From Aralia elata (Eukaryota > Streptophyta > Magnoliopsida > Apiales > Araliaceae): DNA of 64,000 nucleotides. Positions 58,484-64,000 of this stretch are shown piece after piece; positions within the stretch are counted from its first letter, which is position 1; the number at the start of each line of letters is the position of its first letter. The notes below the pieces were generated by a model. The model was not told the DNA's origin. It saw nothing but the letters and a program-made list of their open reading frames with translations, and did no database searches. The translations under genes and the position numbers were made by a program. Location: NCBI GenBank assembly GCA_034770075.1, contig CM068384.1, positions 96,002,720 to 96,066,719 on the forward strand. Direction: 5' to 3'.

Positions 58484-59330
58484 CTATGAAGATAACCTGA
58501 AATGTGCTGCCAACAGAGTGCTAACTGGTTTAGCATTATGTATGTTAAACCTCTCCAAAACCTTCTGCACATATCCTTTTTGAGTTAACCACAGTTTTTC
58601 TGCCTGACGATCTCTGTGAATTTTCATACCTAGAATTTTCTTGGCTAACCCAAGATCTTTCATGTTAAATTCACTACTCAACAAATTCTTCAACTGAAGA
58701 ATTAATATTTGACTTCCTCTTTGCTGTTATTAGCATGCCATCTACATACAACATTAGCAATACTAGAGAACCGTCATCAAGCGTTCTGAAATACACACAC
58801 GGATCATACTCCGAGCGAGAGTAACCATGAGCCACTATGAAGTTGTCAAACCGCATGTACCACTGTCTCGGGGACTGCTTCAGACCACAAAGAGACTTCT
58901 TCAAACTATAAATTAAGCCATCTTTTATTAGTTCAATAAACCTCTCAGGCTGCTTCATATAGATCTTTTCTTCTAAATCACCATGGAAAAAAGTTATCTT
59001 CACATCAAGCTGCTCTAACTCCATATACTGTGATGTTACAATAGACAAGATTAACTGAATCGATGTGTGTTTCACAACTGGTGAAAAGATCTCATTGTAG
59101 TTGATTCCCTCTTTTTGAGAGAATCCCTTTACCACTAAACTGGCCTTAAATCTTTCACCTTCTTTGTCTGATTGAGCTTCCTTTTTCGTAAACACCCACT
59201 TACATCCTATAGTTTTCGATCTCTTTGGAAGTTAAATTAACTCCCAAGGTAGGTTCTTTTGTAGAGACTTTATCTCTTCTACCATCGTTATCGCCCATTT
59301 ATCATTACCTTTGAACTAAATAACCTTCTA
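58484..59330 (-). pseudogene. copia-2 reverse transcriptase
   Basis: FKASLVVKGFSQKEGINYNE, IFSPVVKHTSIQLILSIVTS, LEQLDVKITFFHGDLEEKIY, KKSLCGLKQSPRQWYMRFDN and LVLLMLYVDGMLITAKRKS are in one frame (58674-59195). The catalytic box reads YVDG: the second catalytic Asp is replaced by Gly, which would abolish polymerase activity even without other damage. The continuation NLLSSEFNMKDLGLAKKILG is in another frame (58484-58693). Confidence 0.9.
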
Positions 59331-60360
59331 ATAGCTAGTTGGATCTCCACTACCAACAATCAAGGCAAAGGCAACCATGTCCTTAAACCCATATCTCTCC
59401 ACTGGTTTGCTAACTTGCCTTTCTCTATCTCTGATAAGATTATAGGACACCTCATGGGAAGGATGATCATCTTTAATCACTTTAGATTTTTTTGTCTCTT
59501 CCGGGAGCTCCACCTCAACTAGGTGTTTCTGCAACTCACTTGATGCATATTCTTCTTTGATAAACTTGTTCAACATGTGTTTCTCAATGAACATTATATC
59601 TCTACTGACAATCTTCTTCTTAGATACTGGATCCCATAACCTATATCCCTTGACTCCATCTTCATATCCAAGGAAAATACATTCCTTTGACCTTGGATCA
59701 AGTTTAAACTGTCACTCCTCGACTGACAGATGCACATAAGCTGGGCAACCAAAGATTTTCATCACAAAAAAATCAACTGCTTTTCCTGACCATACCTCAT
59801 CAGGAATTTTGTAATCAATTCTAGCTGAAAAAGATCGATTTATCAGATAACAGGTTGTGTTGACTTGCCTCAGCCCATAAAACTCTTAGGCAAACCTGTT
59901 TTCAACCTCATACATCTGGCGTGTTCCAACAGAGTTTTGTTCATCCTCTCTGCAACCTCATTCTGCTTAGAAGTTCTTTTAACTAAGAAGTGTCTGGTGA
60001 TACCTTCATCTTGACAAAACTGTAGGAATAGTTTATCTTTGTACTCTGTGCTGTTACCTAGTCTGAAATACTTCAGCTTCTTTCTGCTCTAGTTTTCCAC
60101 TTTAGCTTTTCACTGCTTAAAGATTCTAAAAACCTCAGACTTCTGCTTCATAAAATACACCCACACCTTTCTGGAGTAGTCATCTATAAAGCTAACAAAA
60201 TAATGGGCTCCACCCATTGAGATATGTCTTATTGGGGCCCTACACATCTGAATATACATAATCAAGTATATCCTTACTATTGTGTGCTCCTACCTTGAAA
60301 CTGACCCTTCGTTGCTTGCCATACACACAAAACTTGCAAAATTCCAAACTGCACGTTTTG
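59331..60360 (-). pseudogene. copia-2 integrase
   Basis: The C-terminal copia-specific part is clear (KVIKDDHPSHEVSYNLIRD, QVSKPVERYGFKDMVAFALI) at 59328-59594. The core further right is readable only in fragments on the - strand, for example the segment equivalent to the copia-1 FIDDYSRKVWVYFLK region near 60140-60195 and HSDLWGP near 60225-60255. Stops and small indels throughout. Confidence 0.8.
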
Positions 60361-60617
60361 ATACCTTTCAGCAACTGCCTTTTGTGAAGTTCTTTCATTC
60401 CACCTTTACTCAAGTAACCAAGTCACATGTGCCATAATTATGTGCTATCACTGCTAAAACTTTCCTGCACATAAATTCCTGCTCTACCAACAAATGTGTC
60501 CCCTATCAACCTGTAGAGGGTGCCCATTTTCTGACCCTTCATAATTACCATTGAACCCTTGATAATTTTCAGGACACCATCTCTGACTGAGATACTGCAA
60601 CCCATAAAATCAAGTAC

Positions 60618-60967
60618 TATTAAAATGTATTAGGGAAAACATGTTTCCCTGTTTTCTTCTCCATGTTTTCTTCCTAGAATTAGGACAACACCTGTGTATA
60701 AATATAGCAGCTCATAATCTGAATAATACAAGCGAGTGTACATATTATTACATTCTTACATGGTATTAAAGCTCTGGATGTACGAGGTCTTGGGTTCAAA
60801 TCTTTCCGACCACACATTGCCTTTATAATTCATTTAATAGTGCAAATGCACTTTTATTTCTCCCTTCTCTATAAAAAATTGCATTTGAGAGGGAGTCCTA
60901 ACATGATATACATTGTTGGGCCCTCCATCTAATAGCTTAAGCTTTTAGATGAGTTGGTTACTTTACA
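60618..60967 (+). mobile_element. Small TRIM-like LTR insertion in copia-2
   Basis: 350 bp flanked by AGTAC on both sides (60613-60617 and 60968-60972), inserted into the copia-2 frame between NLLSVEVL and the following segment. It has an LTR-like first part with a TATA-like tataaatatag (60690) ending ttcttaca at 60760, a primer site tggtattaaagct (60761-60773, Met tRNA type), a short middle, a polypurine tract ttgagagggag (60885-60895) and a last part ending ctttaca. No coding frame. The last part is not an obvious copy of the first, so the two-LTR structure is not proven. Confidence 0.6.
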
Positions 60968-60972
60968 AGTAC

Positions 60973-62150
60973 TTCAACTGATAACAAGTTCTTCTTCAAT
61001 TTTGGAATATACCTTACATCACCCGATGTTCTGACAATACCATCAAACATTTTAACTTTGATGGTTCATCTCCCAGTAACTTTGCAGACTGCATTACTAC
61101 CTAATATCACGGTACCACCATTACAGGATGTAAAAATATCAAACCAATCCCTTTGAGGGGACATATGAAAAGAACAACCGGAATCCAAGTACCAATCTGT
61201 CAGGCTGCTACTGTCTCTAACAGATAAGAGATCACCTTGTAAAGCTTCATTTTCTATCGCTGTGTATAGCTCTCCATCGCTGCAGACATCCTCTTGCTCA
61301 ATAACATTAGCAGAATTTCAATTTGTTTACCTTTCTTCTTATTTTCTTTCTTCAACAATGGACACTAATTTTTGAAGTGGCCTTTCTCGTGGTAATGATA
61401 ACACTCAACCTGAGATTTATCCTTCTTGCCTGATCTCGACTAAAACCTTCCTCGTTCCTTGTTAGAATTCTTCTTCCGATTAGGACCCCTGGCACGTCCA
61501 TCTAAAGATACAAGAAGATTATCTCCTTGATCTGTAAAAGTAGTGCCCCTAAACTTATCTTGGTCCAGGACTGTTAACATCATATCGTCAACTGCAAGTT
61601 TTTCCTTCCCTACAAAGTGAGTAGTCTAGAAAGTTGAGTATGAATAATCTGGTAGAGAGACAAGAAGCAATAAGGCTTTATCTTCTTCTTCCAGTTTCAC
61701 ATCTATACTGGTCAGTTAGGTCACCAATCTATTAAACTCATTAATATGATTGGTCAAATCTGAACCTTCAATTTCATTTAAAGCCAGTACAATTATTTTT
61801 TCAAATATAACTGATTTGATAGAAATTTTGACTTGTAACTTTCTCAAGTTTCTCCCACAAGTCCTTCGGAGAGATTTTTGTCAAAACCTGATATTTAATT
61901 GATCTGTGGTGTCAAACTCAATTTGATTGTTGCCATGGTCTTTATTTCTAGATCGGTCCATTTTTCATCTATCATAATTGATGGCTTCATCTTCTTCCTT
62001 TCAAATGCCTTTGCCAGTCCCTATTGAACTAACACATCCATAACAGTACTGTCAAATACTAAAATTTGACTTCTCGTCAAATGGCTCAATATTGTACCTC
62101 ACACTTGTGTTTTCTATCTTCGTATTTGTGATATGTGAGATTTCTCTTCA
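60973..62150 (-). pseudogene. copia-2 gag, zinc knuckle and protease
   Basis: Protease: WYLDSGCSFHMSPQRDWFDI (about 61130-61200), then VKMFDGIVRTSGDVRYIPKL and KKNLLSVEVL up to the TRIM-like insertion. A degraded zinc knuckle CYHYHEKGHFKN lies near 61360-61400 with the second Cys changed to Tyr and a stop after it. Gag pieces near 61640-61720 (LLLVSLPDYSYSTF-like) resemble the copia-1 gag segment LLVSLPPSYKHF. The start near 62090 is eroded. Confidence 0.8.
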
Positions 62151-62162
62151 ACAGAATGAACC

Positions 62163-62178
62163 TGGCTCTGATACAAAT
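62163..62178 (-). other. Primer binding site of copia-2
   Basis: The - strand reads tttgtatcagagccagg next to the LTR end, the initiator Met tRNA type. Confidence 0.75.
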
Positions 62179-62495
62179 TGTTGCATAAATCGAGCATAAA
62201 CACGCACTGAGATAACACATGCAATACTATATGACATATAATAAATAAATGACACAAGAATTTTACGTGCAAAACTCAATTTGGAAAAAACCACTGGAAG
62301 AGATCTCAGAAATCCACTACGAAATATTAAAGATTACAAGCCTTTTTATCTAAGAAACTAAACGCATTAATTATTTTCTCTCAACTTCTCTCTCTACCTC
62401 ACTTTCTCTCTCTAAAACTCAACTGAACTTTTCTCTCTCCTGTTGCTCTCGGATGGCATTTTTTGGAGGTATATCTTTCTTTCTATATTTGTTTG

Positions 62496-63029
62496 TGTAA
62501 GCCCAAGTAGAAATTAGGGTTTACATGAGACCTAAAAAGGGAATAATAAATTCAAAAAAGTCAAAAAAATAAGACATGAGAGGAGCCTCCACGAGTCCCG
62601 AGGTAGAAGACTCATGGAGACAACTCATTTTGGGAATTGGTAGAGGGATTGGATTGGTGGCTAGAAGGACAAAACGATTTAGGCATTACTCAAGTAATTA
62701 AGGGTATTTTTGGAATTTTCCCTGAGGTCACATGCTTGGCACACTACCTAGACATGTGCTTGGCACATGATCACTCTACAAGAAATTCTATAAATACTCT
62801 CCCCATATCAATAAAAAGGGGTGGATTTCCTTTGGATTCTCTCTGCACCCGAGACACCCGAGAAGGCTCTTCCACCTAAAAGTTCTACCACGTGTTACTG
62901 GAGTAATCGCCTACCTGTTCTTCTCCCCTCTCCAGCTCACCAATTAATTTCGTACTCTTCATGGATTTCTCTCCTCCTTAGTTAACACGAAACCCCACCA
63001 CATTGCAAGGTACGATTTCCTTGCCTACA
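62496..63029 (+). repeat. 5' LTR of Tat-like element
   Basis: About 534 bp. The end (tgcctaca) is placed five bases before the primer site; the start TGTAAGCCC is a best guess. A TATA-like ctataaatactc lies near 62789. The phrase cttggcacactacctagaca and tgcttggcacatgatca form a short direct repeat upstream of it. Confidence 0.6.
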
Positions 63030-63034
63030 TTTTC

Positions 63035-63052
63035 TGGCGACTCTGTTGGGGA
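63035..63052 (+). other. Primer binding site (tRNA-Arg type)
   Basis: tggcgactctgttgggga, one base different from the site at 19839-19856 (read on the - strand). Confidence 0.85.
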
Positions 63053-64000
63053 GGTGTAGAATTCGTGAAGGGTATACTCACAACTCGAAATCCAGCTCCA
63101 AGGCAAGCGAATCAAGCTTCCCAAGGCGCAAATCTGGATTTTGACAGACCAATCCTAGAAGACACCTCAGAAGGGAGTTCAACTTCACCACATATGGCTG
63201 ATCAACAACCAACCAACACCAGGCAGACGAGCACGGGCATGCACGGCGAAGAAGCATCAAGGGAGCAGACAACCATGAACATTGTGCAGTTGGAAATGCT
63301 TAAGGCATTAAAGGAAGTACGAGAAGGATAAGGGATGGTGATGGCCACGATGTTAGAAATGTAGAGGCAACATGAAGAGATGGAGAATTTTCGCAAGCAG
63401 ATGATGCAGATACCAACCTTCAAGGCCATATTTCTAGGAAATTCGCAAGTAGAATAAGCAGGAGTGGATGACAATAACAAGGAAAATCAGAATGCAACTC
63501 CAACAACGGAGAGTCAGCCAATTCCGATCATCCACCTAGAGCCTCAGAACAGTGGTGACATACCACAACCCAGACAGGAAGCAAGCCAGCCTCAATCAAC
63601 CATCATTCCAGTTATACTCCCAGTATTTTCACAAGTGCAGATGCCGACCATTCCGAGCCACATCCAACGAACTAGTCACCAAGCACAACCAATGCAAGTT
63701 CCGCATGATGCAAGTATACACTAACCGATTTATTTGCCACACACATTACTGATGCAACATTACATCACAACCCCTCAGAGAATTCATACAACAAGTCAGT
63801 ATATGACAAAGGATGATATGATCGACGTAATCAATCAATTTCGCAAACAAACAACCCGACCTTTAGAATTGGACTTTACTCTACCTTACCCGACTCATAT
63901 CCGGAGACAGCCTTACCCAACAGGGTATATTGAGCACCCTCCACAGTTTCCAAAGTACAACGGAGAAAAAAGGAATGTCAGAGAACATATAGCCAGGTTT
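63053..64000 (+). pseudogene. Tat-like gypsy gag, N-terminal part
   Basis: The frame is open from the primer site. The first ATG in it is at about 63195 (MADQQPTNTRQTSTGMHGEE), a reasonable start. It continues IVQLEMLKALKEVREG to a stop at 63329-63331, then KQMMQIPTFKAIFLGNSQVE, another stop, a proline- and glutamine-rich linker, and a further stop at 63722. It then enters the gypsy capsid start: TKDDMIDVINQFRKQ, LPYPTHIRRQPYPTGYIEHP and QFPKYNGEKRNVREHIARF. The frame is kept across the stops, so the damage is mostly point changes. Confidence 0.82.

Larger units (their letters stand above)
57440..62495 (-). mobile_element. Decayed Ty1/copia element (copia-2)
   Basis: On the - strand: LTR (62179 to about 62495), primer binding site (62163-62178), gag, protease, integrase, reverse transcriptase, RNase H, polypurine tract (57673-57686, gtcaaggtggagat), LTR ending at 57672. 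The domain order and a phrase near the LTR start (acacaagaattttacgtg) resemble copia-1, so the two are relatives, but copia-2 is far more eroded. The outer ends of both LTRs are unclear. A 350-bp insertion splits the region after the protease. Confidence 0.85.
62496..64000 (+). mobile_element. Tat-like Ty3/gypsy element, 5' end
   Basis: 5' LTR (about 62496-63029), primer site, leader and gag run off the right edge of the window. The arginine-tRNA-type primer site places it with Tat/Ogre elements, the same group as the 17212-21840 insertion, but the LTRs are unrelated in sequence and length. It appears to have cut the copia-2 5' LTR. Confidence 0.75.

Noticed and set aside
60780..60815. Possible tRNA gene (gggttcaaatc resembles a B box)
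   Set aside because: It sits next to the primer site of the TRIM-like insertion, and no A box or cloverleaf could be arranged around it.

Overview
The window is a stretch of nuclear plant DNA built almost entirely from transposable elements. The AT-rich sequence, the lineages present (Athila, chromovirus and Tat/Ogre-like Ty3/gypsy; several Ty1/copia; a CACTA/En-Spm element with TNP2 and plant transposase genes; Stowaway- and hAT-type MITEs) and the layered nesting all point to a large-genome flowering plant, probably a eudicot. The species cannot be named from this sequence. I found no host protein-coding gene, tRNA, rRNA or CRISPR array. Nearly every coding frame is a decayed retroelement or transposase frame with stops and frameshifts. 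There is one assembly gap of exactly 100 N (52376-52475).

Layout. (1) 1-771: the 3' end of a + strand copia element (RNase H, polypurine tract, 3' LTR). (2) 1163-1425 and 14945-15243: two copies of a repeat in inverted orientation, bracketing a block. That block holds a Stowaway-like MITE and a - strand gypsy element (2533-14077) with two LTRs, a polypurine tract and gag but no pol. This gag-only element was itself invaded by a hAT-like MITE (3182-3845), a long Athila-type solo LTR (about 3931-5659) and a nearly complete - strand copia element (6659-11577, target duplication CTTAG) that landed inside a tandem satellite. (3) 15376-34409: a + strand chromovirus-type gypsy element. It is split first by a 4.6-kb insertion whose two LTRs are in inverted orientation but which has one ordinary target duplication, CCATT (17212-21840). 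It is split again by a full Athila-type element (24180-33571, target duplication GAGTT). Its 3' LTR is cut by a + strand copia element at 34410. (4) That copia (34410-39586) is interrupted in its 5' LTR by a 3.2-kb LTR and in its integrase by another 3-kb LTR. A third long LTR of the same general type lies at 43464-46646. (5) 46842-57341: a CACTA element made of two inverted, diverged halves, each with TNP2 and second-transposase sequence reading outwards from the assembly gap. (6) about 57440-62495: a decayed - strand copia carrying a small TRIM-like insertion. (7) about 62496-64000: the 5' LTR, primer binding site and gag of a + strand Tat-like gypsy element that runs off the window.

The genes do not form a host pathway. 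They are copies of self-replicating units (gag, protease, reverse transcriptase, RNase H, integrase; or DDE transposases). Target duplications and interrupted frames give a relative order of insertion. The observations most worth following are the U3-to-U3 inverted-LTR insertion, a 303-bp inversion inside the Athila gag gene that restores colinearity when flipped back, the inverted CACTA dimer centred on the gap, the gag-only gypsy element with internal satellites, and conserved splice-like signals inside the long LTRs.
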